Counted from the stretch's first letter, positions 27,089 through 36,875 are shown. The stretch is 64,000 nt of DNA from a bacterium SCSIO 12844 (GCA_024397935.1 CP073743.1:2666001-2730000), one strand, 5' to 3'. Numbers and translations: made by a program. Notes: generated by a model not told the origin, from the sequence alone.

Positions 27089-27151
27089 GCGAGTGCGAAA
27101 GAGCCAAAATAGAATAAATTTTAACCATAAAAAGTTACTATTCCGTTTTAA

Positions 27152-27194
27152 AATGGTATTTCTATATCTTTCAAAAGAAATAAAGAAAACCATT
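27152..27194 (+). promoter_or_regulatory. Imperfect hairpin in the 5' leader of the DEAD-box helicase mRNA
   Basis: AATGGT (27152-27157) pairs with ACCATT (27189-27194). TTTC (27159-27162) pairs with GAAA (27185-27188), and TTTC (27169-27172) pairs with GAAA (27177-27180) across an AAAA loop. Long structured leaders are known on cold-shock and DEAD-box helicase mRNAs, where they support autoregulation; that role here is inferred. Confidence 0.4.
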
Positions 27195-27229
27195 ATTTAA
27201 TATAAACAAATATAAATGAAGATACAATT

Positions 27230-28720
27230 ATGACAGAGAAAACATTCCAAGAATTAAACCTACCTAAGTTTTTACTTAAACCTTTAAATGAACTAGGTTA
27301 TGAAACACCAACACCAATTCAAGCTGCTTCCATCCCAACCTTATTAGAAGGCAATGACCTATTAGCACAAGCACAAACAGGCACAGGTAAAACAGCTGCA
27401 TTTGCCCTACCTACCTTATCTAATATTGATTTAACACTTAAAGCACCTCAAGTACTTGTTGTTACACCGACAAGAGAGTTAGCTATCCAAGTAGCTGAAG
27501 CTTTCCAACGCTATGCACAAGAACTAAAAGGCTTTCATGTGACTGCTATCTATGGCGGTCAAGATTACTCAAGCCAACTTCGTAGCCTTAAACGTGGTGT
27601 ACATGTTATTGTTGGCACACCTGGTCGTCTAATTGATCACTTAAAACGTGGTACATTAGTTACTGATGAATTAAAAACCGTTGTCTTAGATGAAGCTGAT
27701 GAAATGTTAAAAATGGGCTTTATTGATGATGTCCAATGGATTTTTGAACAAATTGAACATCCACACCAACGCGCTTTATTCTCAGCAACCATGCCACCAT
27801 CGATAAAAGCAATTGCAAAAAAATACCTTAATGCGCCAGAAGAGATTTATATTAAACCAACGCATAACTCAGTTGATTTAATTGATCAAAACTTCATTCG
27901 TGTTAATGGCCATCAAAAAATGGATTTATTAACGCGTATTCTTGAGGTTGAACCAGTAACAGCAGCAATTATTTTTGCTCGTACTAAAAATGCATCCGTT
28001 GAAGTAGCTGAAAAATTACAAGCACGTGGTTATGCAGCTACGGCGCTTCATGGTGATATGAATCAATCACTGCGCGAGAAAACCATTCAACGCTTAAAGG
28101 ATGGTTCATCTGATATTATTGTTGCAACTGATGTTGCTGCCCGTGGTATTGATGTTGAGCGTATTAGCCATGTTATTAATTATGATATTCCTTATGACAC
28201 AGAATCTTATGTACACCGTATTGGTAGAACAGGGCGTGCAGGAAGAACAGGTAAAGCATTATTATTTGTCACACCTAGAGAGTTTCATCTACTACGTACC
28301 ATTGAGCGCATAACAAAAAAGACTATTAAACGCATTCAACCGCCAACGGCTAAAGAGATAAAATCTTCAAGAAACCGTCGTGTTATTGAAAATATACTGC
28401 CAATTTTGCAAGATGATAATGCACTTAATCAATACCGTCATGTAATTGAAGATGTTCAAGCTCAAACAGATGCTCAAATAGAAGATATCGCTGCAGCTTT
28501 AATCTACCAATTACAAGGCCCTGAAGCAGAAATTAAAGATCTTGTTGTTGATGAACCAAAGAAAAAGCGTACTAATACTAATAAAAGATATTCTGATCGC
28601 AAACATGGCAGCAAACCTTATCACAAATCATCTTCTAGTCGTAATAAGTATTCTAAAGATAAAAGTCCTCGCAAACATCATGCATCAAAATCGCGTACAT
28701 CTAGTACAAAACAGAAATAA
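27230..28720 (+). CDS. deaD: DEAD-box ATP-dependent RNA helicase, DeaD/CsdA-like
   Basis: 496 residues. Helicase core in order: Q motif TPIQAASIP, motif I AQTGTGKT, PTRELA, GTPGRL, DEAD (VVLDEADEML), SAT, and HRIGRTGRAGRTG. After the core comes the DeaD-type segment (LNQYRHVIEDVQ then IAAALIYQLQG), followed by a Lys/Arg/Ser-rich tail that probably binds RNA. The full RNA-binding domain of E. coli DeaD (629 residues) is shortened. DeaD acts in ribosome assembly and mRNA decay, notably in the cold. The long structured leader fits cold or self regulation. Confidence 0.88.
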   Translation: MTEKTFQELNLPKFLLKPLNELGYETPTPIQAASIPTLLEGNDLLAQAQTGTGKTAAFALPTLSNIDLTLKAPQVLVVTPTRELAIQVAEAFQRYAQELKGFHVTAIYGGQDYSSQLRSLKRGVHVIVGTPGRLIDHLKRGTLVTDELKTVVLDEADEMLKMGFIDDVQWIFEQIEHPHQRALFSATMPPSIKAIAKKYLNAPEEIYIKPTHNSVDLIDQNFIRVNGHQKMDLLTRILEVEPVTAAIIFARTKNASVEVAEKLQARGYAATALHGDMNQSLREKTIQRLKDGSSDIIVATDVAARGIDVERISHVINYDIPYDTESYVHRIGRTGRAGRTGKALLFVTPREFHLLRTIERITKKTIKRIQPPTAKEIKSSRNRRVIENILPILQDDNALNQYRHVIEDVQAQTDAQIEDIAAALIYQLQGPEAEIKDLVVDEPKKKRTNTNKRYSDRKHGSKPYHKSSSSRNKYSKDKSPRKHHASKSRTSSTKQK

Positions 28721-28762
28721 CAATCATATCCATCTAGGATACTTTATATCAACAAGCATATA

Positions 28763-28792
28763 AGGCGCGATAATAAATATCAATCGACGCCT
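28763..28792. terminator. Possible bidirectional terminator between deaD and kdpE
   Basis: AGGCGCGAT (28763-28771) pairs with ATCGACGCCT (28783-28792) with one bulged base and an 11-nt loop, exactly in the gap between the convergent genes. U-tracts are poor on both sides, so this is tentative. Confidence 0.35.
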
Positions 28793-29485
28793 CTATTCTC
28801 TATGATCATATTTAGCAAAGCGATAGCCTATACCGCTTTCTGTTTCAATTAATGGCTCAATATTACAATTAGATAGCTTTTTGCGTAATTGACCAACATA
28901 AACTCTTAAATACTGTGGCTCATCTGAAAACACACTACCCCAAATTTTTGTTAGAATTTGCTGTTGAGTAACTAACTTACCTGCATATTTAATTAATAAG
29001 CTTAAGACCTGAAATTCTTTTTTTGATAATGAGATAATTTCATCATCAATCATAATGCGGTGTTCAGGAATATTCACTGTCATATTAGCAAACTGATAGA
29101 CTGTATACTCTTGCGTCTCTTGTGTCTGACTTCTTAATACCGCTCGAATACGTGCCATTAATACAGGCATTTCAAATGGTTTTGTTACATAGTCATTTGC
29201 ACCTAAGTCAAGCGCTTTAACAATTTGACTTTCTTCATCCCGAGCAGATAATACAATAACTGGTACATCTGACCATTGCCGCATTTCATCTAACCATTGA
29301 ATACCATCTTGATCAGGCAGCCCCAAATCTAAAATGACTAGTTCAGGTTTTTCATTAACAAGTAGTCGAGTCGCATTGGTTGCATCAATCGCTTCAAGAA
29401 TATCGTAATCATGTGCATTAAGCGTCATTTTTACAAATTTTCTAATTTGTGCTTCATCATCAACAATTAATACTTTCGTTTTCAT
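28793..29485 (-). CDS. kdpE: Response regulator, KdpE-like (OmpR family)
   Basis: 230 residues: receiver domain with D9/D10, phospho-acceptor D53 (VILDLGLPDQDG) and K102 (VTKPFE), then a winged-helix DNA-binding domain of the OmpR class. The sequence follows KdpE closely (VLIVDDEAQIRKFVK, LVILDLGLPDQDGI, SAREES-like SARDEESQIVKALDLGANDYVTKPF). KdpE normally activates the K+ ATPase operon kdpFABC, which is absent from the window. kdpD lies upstream with a 65-bp gap. The AAGGGG ribosome site is inside a small inverted repeat, TATCC-AAGG-GGATA. Confidence 0.88.
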   Translation of the reverse strand: MKTKVLIVDDEAQIRKFVKMTLNAHDYDILEAIDATNATRLLVNEKPELVILDLGLPDQDGIQWLDEMRQWSDVPVIVLSARDEESQIVKALDLGANDYVTKPFEMPVLMARIRAVLRSQTQETQEYTVYQFANMTVNIPEHRIMIDDEIISLSKKEFQVLSLLIKYAGKLVTQQQILTKIWGSVFSDEPQYLRVYVGQLRKKLSNCNIEPLIETESGIGYRFAKYDHRE

Positions 29486-29550
29486 TCTATCCCCTTGGAT
29501 AATACATACGCCCTTAACAATAACTTTATACTAATTTGATTGATTCCTCA

Positions 29551-31074
29551 CTATTTTATGTTAACTAATGGTAAGATAATTTCAAAACAACAGCCTTTAT
29601 TCTTTCCTTCGCTATAAGCATGAATTTCACCTTGATGTGCTTTAACTACTGCTTTACAGATAGCAAGTCCTAAACCTTGACCACCTGTAGGACTATAATC
29701 GCGTTTTTCAAATCGATAAAATAAATTAAATACTCGAGATAGTTCAGATTCCGGTAAACCTGGTCCTTGATCAATAACACGTAAGACCGCATTATCATCT
29801 TTATGTTCTAGTTTAATCATCACAAGTTTGTCTTTAGGTGAATATTTAACTGCATTTTCAACCAAGTTAACCAAAACTTGTTTAAATAACAAATCATCTA
29901 CCTTAACAAATAGCTCATGTTCAAAATTAAATTCAAATGGCTGATTTGGATAATATATTTTAAACTGACTAATCACATCTTGAATAATTTCGTTTAATGA
30001 TGCTAATTCTAATTCTGGGTTGATTTGCTCATGTTCAACACGTACTAATTGCAATACTTTATTAATATACTGCTTTAACCTTTTTGCTTCATTTTGAGCC
30101 ACATCTAATAATTCATCTCGTTCTTGGGCACTAAACATTTCTCCATATGCTTGTAAACTAGAAATAGCACCCATGATTGATGCAAGTGGTGTTTTAAAGT
30201 CATGGGAAACTGAAGATAATAATAGTTTTTGCAAATGTTGCTGTTCTTTTAACATTTCTTGGTGTTTTTCGCGTGCTTCAATTTGATGTTTTAATATTCT
30301 ATACGCTACCTGTGTTAACATCGTTTTAAATAAATACTGTTGCTCTGGCATTAAGAACTCTTTATGCTTAGCAACTTTTGCAGCCATGATACCTACATAT
30401 TCATTTGATGCTTTCATTGGCATAAAATACCAATCGATAAAAGGATAAGCTTCCGTGCTAATACCACAAGGTTTTTTATGTTTCCAAGACCATAACATCG
30501 CATTATGAACCTTACCCTCTATAGAAAGTTCATCGTTAGTCTCAGGATAAATATCGGTTAATTTTTCTCCTTGGCGATCAGCTGTAATCATAGCAAATGG
30601 TATACTAAAATAATAATTCAATAATTGAATCACTATTTGATAAAAATCTTCAATTCGATGTGTTTTTGATAATGATGCTGAAAAGTCATACAGCGTTGAT
30701 AATTCCGACTCACGAGCTTTCAATTGTTTTAAAGATGATTTTAAGCGTGCGGTTAACTGACCAACTGTCACAGAAACAATGATAAAAGCAACCAATGTAA
30801 CAACTTCTGACGCTGTATCAATATTAAATGTAAACTGCGGACTGGTAAAAATAAAGACATAGCTTAAAAAAGATAAGAAATTTGCAATTATACTAACAAC
30901 AAAGCTATATCTAATGGCACACCATACAACTGTTAGTAATAATATCATCACTTGCGTTGTTAAGCTGATATGTTTGGTCAACAATGCAGCAACAATCGTT
31001 GCAATTCCGATTAAAACAACCGTTTTAATTATCTCAATTAATAGTAAATGATCAAACTGTATTTTTAATTTCAA
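29551..31074 (-). CDS. kdpD: KdpD-like sensor histidine kinase lacking the N-terminal KdpD/Usp domains
   Basis: 507 residues: a cluster of about four membrane helices (residues 10-110), a GAF-like domain (about 125-260), HisKA with H291 in SSVSHDFKTPLASI, and HATPase with NLVENAVKY, DQGPGLP and GQGLGLAICKAV. This is the C-terminal half of KdpD; canonical KdpD is about 890 residues with a 400-residue cytoplasmic ATP/UspA-like sensor in front of the helices. The frame upstream of the TTG start meets a stop 12 codons away, so the missing part is not simply mis-called. An AAGG site precedes the TTG. Stimulus perception must differ from classical KdpD. Confidence 0.85.
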   Translation of the reverse strand: MKLKIQFDHLLLIEIIKTVVLIGIATIVAALLTKHISLTTQVMILLLTVVWCAIRYSFVVSIIANFLSFLSYVFIFTSPQFTFNIDTASEVVTLVAFIIVSVTVGQLTARLKSSLKQLKARESELSTLYDFSASLSKTHRIEDFYQIVIQLLNYYFSIPFAMITADRQGEKLTDIYPETNDELSIEGKVHNAMLWSWKHKKPCGISTEAYPFIDWYFMPMKASNEYVGIMAAKVAKHKEFLMPEQQYLFKTMLTQVAYRILKHQIEAREKHQEMLKEQQHLQKLLLSSVSHDFKTPLASIMGAISSLQAYGEMFSAQERDELLDVAQNEAKRLKQYINKVLQLVRVEHEQINPELELASLNEIIQDVISQFKIYYPNQPFEFNFEHELFVKVDDLLFKQVLVNLVENAVKYSPKDKLVMIKLEHKDDNAVLRVIDQGPGLPESELSRVFNLFYRFEKRDYSPTGGQGLGLAICKAVVKAHQGEIHAYSEGKNKGCCFEIILPLVNIK

Positions 31075-31422
31075 TCGATTAAACCTTACTAAGTCTTTGT
31101 TAATGGTTTAGCATAAAAAAATAAAATATACATAATCATATTTTATCACATAATATAATTATTTTTAGTTATCTTATTCCAAAATAGTATATTAATACTT
31201 ATAACTTAAAATCACCACTATCAATCGCATTTTTATTCACTTTTAAAATATATATCATAACTTTAACCAAAATTCACAATTAATTACTTGTAAAAAAAAT
31301 AACATATAAATTAAAAATAATTATTGCCAAAAGAATAAAAACAAGATAAAACTGATTGGATGTGTATTTTATATTTAATTTATAGTAAAACCTAAATTAA
31401 TGAATATTGGAGGACGGAGCCT
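31075..31422. other. AT-rich divergent promoter region between kdpD and the first POT gene
   Basis: This 348-bp gap holds no ORF of note and no RNA gene that I can see. It is nearly all A/T, with many possible -10-like TATAAT/TATAAA hexamers in both directions, so individual promoters cannot be assigned. A strong GGAGGACGGAG stretch just before 31423 serves as the ribosome site of the POT gene. It must carry the promoters of both kdpDE and the transporter. Confidence 0.5.
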
Positions 31423-32931
31423 ATGACAGTAACGGGAGAACAAAACACAATGAAACAAACAAAAAGTGGTTATCCACTACCGTTTTGGGTTGCATGGGCA
31501 ATTGAGCTATGGGAGCGCTTTGGCTTTTATGGAATGCAAGCAATCATTGCACTTTACTTTGTTCGTTCTCTAGGTTATTCATCACAAGAAAGCTTTTATA
31601 TTTTTGGTTCATTCTCCGCTTTTTGTTATGGGTTTATATGGGTCGGTGGCTGGGTTGGTGATAAATACTTAGGCGCTAAACGTAGTATTGTTATTGGCTC
31701 TGTAATTTTAATGTTATCCTATGCAGCGATGGCACTTGCAACCAAGGAAACTATCTTTTTTGCACTTGCTGGTGTTATTGTTGGTAATGCATTATTTAAA
31801 GCTAACCCCTCCTCATTAATTTCTAAAATCTATGGTCAAGGTAACCCTCAACTTGATGGCGCAATGACAATGTATTATGTTGCTGTCAATGTTGGTAGCT
31901 TATTGTCGATGTCTATCACCCCAATTATTGCTGAAATCTGGGGTTGGCACTACGCATTTTGGGTCTGTTCATTTGGTCTATTATTAGGTATTATTAATTT
32001 CTGTATTTTCTTACCTAAGATGCAGGATTTATCGACTGAAGCTGGTAAGCGCCCTTTTAGTATTGCACGCATCTTAATCGTTATTATTGCATCGATCATA
32101 GCAACAATCGTAATTGGTAATATTCTTGAATTGACTGCACTTATTACAACTGCTACGTTCATTATTAGTGGCTTATGCTTTATTTATTTTCTATACTGTG
32201 CTTTTAAGCAACCTAGTGAAATTCGAAATCGCATGATTATTTCACTTGTGTTAATGTTTCAAGCAATTGTCTTTTTTACACTTTATCAGCAAATGCCAAC
32301 AAGTCTTAATTTCTTTGCTGCACATAATATCGACCGTGCTGTTGGCTCCTGGATGATTCCAGCTGCTGAGTTTCAACTACTAAACCCATTAGTTATTGTA
32401 CTAATGGCGCCCGTATTAGCCTTTTTCTATCGTAAAACACCTGGCACACATGCAACTAAATTCTGCTTTGGGATGACTTTATGTGCTTTCGCATTTCTAG
32501 TACTATACATCCCTCAATTTACAGCAGGTAGTGATGGATTAGCCTCCCCATGGTGGTTAGTTTTATCCTATTGGTTACAATCAACAGGTGAGCTTTTAGT
32601 CTCTGCATTAGGCCTTGCAATGGTAGCTGAGCTATGCCCTGCTAGTATGAGTGGTTTTGTTATGGGTATCTGGTTTTTAACTTCTATGCTATCTGGTCCT
32701 ATTGGTGCTTGGGTAGGTAATATGACACAACCTGTTGGCAGTGAAACTTTAACTGCCGTTGAAAGTATTAGTATTTATAGTAATGCATTTGGTGAAATTG
32801 GCCTTGCTACTGCCATTGTTGCAGTCATTATGTGGGCAATGCGCCCACTACTTAATCGCTATACAAATCCTGAAATTGAGCAACAAAAAGCCGCTGAAAA
32901 AATCTTTGAAGCAAAACCTGCTACCGTTTGA
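31423..32931 (+). CDS. POT/PTR2 family proton-coupled oligopeptide transporter (copy 1)
   Basis: 502 residues with 12-14 hydrophobic helices. The first helix has the POT proton motif as ELWERFGFY (ExxERFxYY in most members). NALFKANPSSLISKIYG and the DGAMTMYYVAVNVGSLLS helix are PTR2 signatures. These symporters import di- and tripeptides, an amino-acid source important for intracellular Francisella relatives. GGAGG precedes the ATG. The downstream copy 2 is a close paralog, so the pair arose by tandem duplication. Confidence 0.93.
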   Translation: MTVTGEQNTMKQTKSGYPLPFWVAWAIELWERFGFYGMQAIIALYFVRSLGYSSQESFYIFGSFSAFCYGFIWVGGWVGDKYLGAKRSIVIGSVILMLSYAAMALATKETIFFALAGVIVGNALFKANPSSLISKIYGQGNPQLDGAMTMYYVAVNVGSLLSMSITPIIAEIWGWHYAFWVCSFGLLLGIINFCIFLPKMQDLSTEAGKRPFSIARILIVIIASIIATIVIGNILELTALITTATFIISGLCFIYFLYCAFKQPSEIRNRMIISLVLMFQAIVFFTLYQQMPTSLNFFAAHNIDRAVGSWMIPAAEFQLLNPLVIVLMAPVLAFFYRKTPGTHATKFCFGMTLCAFAFLVLYIPQFTAGSDGLASPWWLVLSYWLQSTGELLVSALGLAMVAELCPASMSGFVMGIWFLTSMLSGPIGAWVGNMTQPVGSETLTAVESISIYSNAFGEIGLATAIVAVIMWAMRPLLNRYTNPEIEQQKAAEKIFEAKPATV

Positions 32932-33065
32932 TTTTATAAAATAATACTCTTTTCATATCCAAATCATAATTTAACAATATAAACTTAATTTCAAGTTATC
33001 TTTATATATTATTTTTCTTTTTATATTGCATTTTTACCTTAAATAGGATAAAAATAGTAATCTTA

Positions 33066-33083
33066 TGCTGTATGGTTACAGCA
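33066..33083. other. Short perfect hairpin between the two POT genes
   Basis: TGCTGTA-TGGT-TACAGCA is a 7-bp perfect stem with a 4-nt loop in an otherwise featureless 201-bp AT-rich gap, 50 bp upstream of the second POT gene. No U-tract follows in either direction, so it may be an operator or leader structure instead of a terminator. Confidence 0.35.
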
Positions 33084-33132
33084 ATGCAGAATATTTAATA
33101 AAATAAAAAATAAAATAGCCTAAGGTGATATT

Positions 33133-34578
33133 TTGACAACTACACTATCAAACCATCTTCATTCAAATACTTTAAGCCAAGAAAAATCAAAAGCATTTCC
33201 ACTACCTTTTTGGATTGTTTGGTCAATTGAGTTTTGGGAACGTTTTGGTTTTTACGGTGTTCAAGCAATATTAGCCTTATATATGTCAAACCATCTAGGC
33301 TATTCGTCAACGCAAAGTATGATCATATTTGGTTCATTTTCTGCCTTTTGTTATGGTTTTGTCTGGGTTGGTGGCTTAATCGGTGATCAATATTTAGGTG
33401 CCAAAAGAACCATTTTAATTGGTGGTATTATCTTAATGCTCTCTTATGTGCTATTGGCGCTTGGTGATAAAGCCACTTTCTTTTATAGCCTAAGTGGTAT
33501 TATTATTGGTAATGCATTATTTAAAGCGAATCCATCTTCATTAATCTCTAAATTATATCAGCCTAGCGATACTCGATTAGATGGTGCAATGACATTATAT
33601 TATTTTGCCATTAATATTGGTGGCTTTATTTCAGTATTATTTACACCAACACTACCCTATATGGATGCATTTTTACTCTGTGGAATCGGGCTTTTAGTTG
33701 GTATTAGCATTTTTAGTATCATGTTTAACAAACTCAATACAGTCTATACTAAAGCAGATCAAAAAAGCTTTCACTTAACTAGATTCATTCATGTTATTGG
33801 TGCAGCTATCATTGCTATTATTGTCGTTGCACAGCTACTTAATCACTCTAATTTCGTTACTAGTTGTGCTTTTATTATCAGTAGCCTATGCTTTATTTAC
33901 TTTATTATAAAATCATTTAATTTTACGACTACTGAACGAAACCGTATGCTCATTGCCTTGATATTAATTATTCAAGCTATTTTATTTTTTGCGCTTTATC
34001 AACAAATGCCAACAAGCTTAACCTTCTTTGCTCAACATAATGTCATGCGCGAAGTTGGCAGCTATACGATTCCTAGCGCTTATTTTTTTAATCTTAATCC
34101 TTTCTTTATTATGCTAATGTCACCTCTATTAGCTTACTTTTACAAGAAATCACCATCAACTCATGTAACTAAGTTTGCACTCGGTATGACATTATGTGCA
34201 TTTGGGTTTTTAATCTTATGGGTTAGCCAATTTTATGCAACTGACGGCATTGTTTCACCGTGGTTTTTAGTACTAAGCTACTGGCTACAGTCAACTGGTG
34301 AATTATTTATTTCAGCGCTTGGTCTTGCTATGGTTGCAGCCCTTTGCCCTAAAGAAATGAGTGGCTTTGTTATGGGGCTATGGTTCGTCTCAGTAATGTT
34401 AGCGGGACCTGTCGGTGCATGGCTTGGAGAATTAACCCAGCCACCACAACATAGTCATTTATCTACCATTGAAGCTCTTTCTCTTTATACGCATGCTTTT
34501 GGAGAGATTGGTCTTATTACACTAATTGTTTCATTAGCGATGTGGTTATTTAGACCTTTACTGAATCGCTATATATAA
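33133..34578 (+). CDS. POT/PTR2 family proton-coupled oligopeptide transporter (copy 2)
   Basis: 481 residues, clearly paralogous to copy 1 along its whole length (EFWERFGFYGVQAILALYM, SFSAFCYGFVWVGG, NALFKANPSSLISKLY, FALYQQMPTSLTFFAQHN). It keeps the motif glutamates and arginine of the proton-coupling helix. Translation must start at TTG 33133: there is no other Met before helix 1, and AAGGTGATAT sits just upstream. The start codon and leader differ from copy 1, suggesting separate expression. Peptide range is unknown. Confidence 0.92.
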   Translation: MTTTLSNHLHSNTLSQEKSKAFPLPFWIVWSIEFWERFGFYGVQAILALYMSNHLGYSSTQSMIIFGSFSAFCYGFVWVGGLIGDQYLGAKRTILIGGIILMLSYVLLALGDKATFFYSLSGIIIGNALFKANPSSLISKLYQPSDTRLDGAMTLYYFAINIGGFISVLFTPTLPYMDAFLLCGIGLLVGISIFSIMFNKLNTVYTKADQKSFHLTRFIHVIGAAIIAIIVVAQLLNHSNFVTSCAFIISSLCFIYFIIKSFNFTTTERNRMLIALILIIQAILFFALYQQMPTSLTFFAQHNVMREVGSYTIPSAYFFNLNPFFIMLMSPLLAYFYKKSPSTHVTKFALGMTLCAFGFLILWVSQFYATDGIVSPWFLVLSYWLQSTGELFISALGLAMVAALCPKEMSGFVMGLWFVSVMLAGPVGAWLGELTQPPQHSHLSTIEALSLYTHAFGEIGLITLIVSLAMWLFRPLLNRYI

Positions 34579-34676
34579 GGTGATTACTTGTTAAATTAAT
34601 TTCTAGCATCCATTAACAGCCCACGCTATACTTTGACAATCATTTACTTAACTTAAGCCATTAAAATTTATTAAAT

Positions 34677-36872
34677 ATGACTAAAATTGCCGAAGTAATC
34701 GTCATTGGGCCATTTAAAGAAGGATTAGATTATCTAATAGCTGACAATCAAGCTATAACAATTGGCACTCGAGTACTTGTTCCACTAAGAAATAAAAAAG
34801 TTATTGGCTTTATTATCAATATTAAAAATGAAAGTCAGTTTGATACTAAACGATTAAAATCAATTTTAAAAATAATTGATCAACAACCCATTTTAGATAC
34901 ATTACTTATAGATTTAGCCCAATGGTTACGACGCTATTATCATAGTAATTACTATGAAGTATTACAAAGCATGTTACCTAATTTGATTTTAAAAGGTGAG
35001 GCATTAACAAGCTTTGAAGCCTATTGGCAAGTGATTAACACACAACTAAATATAAATGAGTGCTTTAGTAAAAATGCTAAAAAACAAATTACAGCCTATC
35101 AACTACTTAGGCAGTATCCTAAAGGCATAGCCTATACTCAATTAAAAGAAGAAGGCATTGATCAGCAAATATTAAATAAACTAAAAGCTAAAAACCTTAT
35201 TGATTCATTTTCTCAAATTAAACCACCAACATTGCCTAAGAATTTAACCAAACAAGTCATACCTAATTTCACCCCCAACGAAGCACAACTAACAACAATA
35301 GATAAAATAAAAAATAAACTCGGCCAATATCATACATTTTTACTCGATGGTGTTACAGGCAGTGGCAAAACTGAAGTCTACCTACAGGTTATTGATACGA
35401 TACTTAAAGCTGAACAACAAGTTTTAATTCTTGTTCCTGAAATTGGCCTAACAAATCAACTAGTCAAACGCTTTGAGAGTCGATTTGACTTACCTGTCAT
35501 TACTTATCACTCTTATTTATCTGATAAAATACGCTTAAACAACTGGGTTTTAGTTAAAGAAAATCAAGCAAAAATTATAATTGGCACTCGTTCTGCTGTA
35601 TTTCTTCCATTCGCTAATATAGGGGCAATTGTTGTTGATGAAGAGCATGACCCTTCTTATAAACAACAGAGCCAATTGCGCTATCATGGCCGTGATATTG
35701 CAATTCTACGGGCAAAATTTCTAAATATCCCAATTGTATTGGGCAGTGCGACACCTTCATTAGAATCCTTACATAATGCTAATGAGAAAAAATTTACTAA
35801 ACTTACTTTATCTAAGCGCGCAGGCGATGCACAAGCAATTACACCATTTGTCATTGATATGCGTCATAACGCGGTACGTTGCGGCTTATCCCAACAACTA
35901 ATTGATCAAATTAAAAGTCATCTTAATGCTAGCAACCAAGTACTATTATTTTTAAACAGGCGTGGCTATGCACCGATTCTAATGTGTCAAAGTTGTGGTC
36001 ATATTAGTCAGTGTCCAAACTGTGACAACCCGTATACTTATCATATCAACCCTCAACGTTTGTGCTGTCATTTTTGTGAATCAACTAAACCGATTATTAC
36101 CCATTGCGATCACTGCAAATCAAATGAATTACATTTAGTTGGCCAAGGCACAGAACGAATCGAAGAGTATTTAACTGAAACTTTTACAGAATATCAAATT
36201 ATTCGTATCGATCGTAATACAACCACAACTGAAAAAGCATTGAACCAATCATTTGAACAAATTAACTCAAATAAAGCTCAGATTATTATTGGTACACAAA
36301 TGATGGCTAAAGGACACCACTTTCCAAATGTAACTCTAGTTGGCATTATCAATATCGACTCTGGTCTTTATAGCCATGATTTTCGTGCACTTGAACGTAC
36401 TGGACAATTAATTACCCAAGTTGCAGGCAGAGCTGGTAGAGCCGATAAAAAGGGCCAGGTTTATATACAAACGCATACACCTGATCACCCTTTACTTAAA
36501 ACATTATTAAATCATGGTTATGCTGAATTTGCTAAAGTGTTAATTGCTGAGCGAAAACTTGCGCAATGGCCTCCCTATACTAACTTAAGCTTAATCAAAG
36601 GAGAATCAACATCAGAAGAGTTCTTAGAAAATCAAATGCAGGAAATTAAATATAAAGCACAAGCATTATGTAATGATGAGCAACTAATTATCGGCCCTTT
36701 CCCAGCAATTCGTTATAAACAGCAAAGCCGTTATCGTATGATACTATTACTACAAAGCAATACAAAACTGCTGATGCAGCATGCCTTAGCTAATATTGAA
36801 ACTGTATTATCTAGTTATAATAACCATAAAGTTAGGCTGACACTTGATATTGACCCAAATGATTTAATGTAA
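34677..36872 (+). CDS. priA: Primosomal protein N' (replication restart helicase)
   Basis: PriA recognises stalled forks and loads the replisome. The helicase core shows DGVTGSGKTEVYLQ (Walker A), VVDEEHDPSYKQQ (DEEH box), GSATPSLES and QVAGRAGRADKKG. Between the helicase lobes is the zinc module with paired cysteines CQSCGHISQCPNC, CCHFC and CDHC. 731 residues equals the usual length (E. coli 732). No strong ribosome site is seen before the ATG, consistent with low expression. Confidence 0.97.
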   Translation: MTKIAEVIVIGPFKEGLDYLIADNQAITIGTRVLVPLRNKKVIGFIINIKNESQFDTKRLKSILKIIDQQPILDTLLIDLAQWLRRYYHSNYYEVLQSMLPNLILKGEALTSFEAYWQVINTQLNINECFSKNAKKQITAYQLLRQYPKGIAYTQLKEEGIDQQILNKLKAKNLIDSFSQIKPPTLPKNLTKQVIPNFTPNEAQLTTIDKIKNKLGQYHTFLLDGVTGSGKTEVYLQVIDTILKAEQQVLILVPEIGLTNQLVKRFESRFDLPVITYHSYLSDKIRLNNWVLVKENQAKIIIGTRSAVFLPFANIGAIVVDEEHDPSYKQQSQLRYHGRDIAILRAKFLNIPIVLGSATPSLESLHNANEKKFTKLTLSKRAGDAQAITPFVIDMRHNAVRCGLSQQLIDQIKSHLNASNQVLLFLNRRGYAPILMCQSCGHISQCPNCDNPYTYHINPQRLCCHFCESTKPIITHCDHCKSNELHLVGQGTERIEEYLTETFTEYQIIRIDRNTTTTEKALNQSFEQINSNKAQIIIGTQMMAKGHHFPNVTLVGIINIDSGLYSHDFRALERTGQLITQVAGRAGRADKKGQVYIQTHTPDHPLLKTLLNHGYAEFAKVLIAERKLAQWPPYTNLSLIKGESTSEEFLENQMQEIKYKAQALCNDEQLIIGPFPAIRYKQQSRYRMILLLQSNTKLLMQHALANIETVLSSYNNHKVRLTLDIDPNDLM

Positions 36873-36875
36873 TGC

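Noticed and set aside
29551-31074. Missing N-terminal half of KdpD as a nearby frameshifted fragment
   Set aside because: The upstream 348 bp is AT-rich non-coding sequence in all frames, followed by the POT gene; no KdpD-domain remnant (Walker motif or Usp) is readable.
31075-31422. Small RNA or tRNA gene in the largest true intergenic gap
   Set aside because: No cloverleaf, T-loop sequence or GC-rich helix can be found; the region is almost pure A/T.
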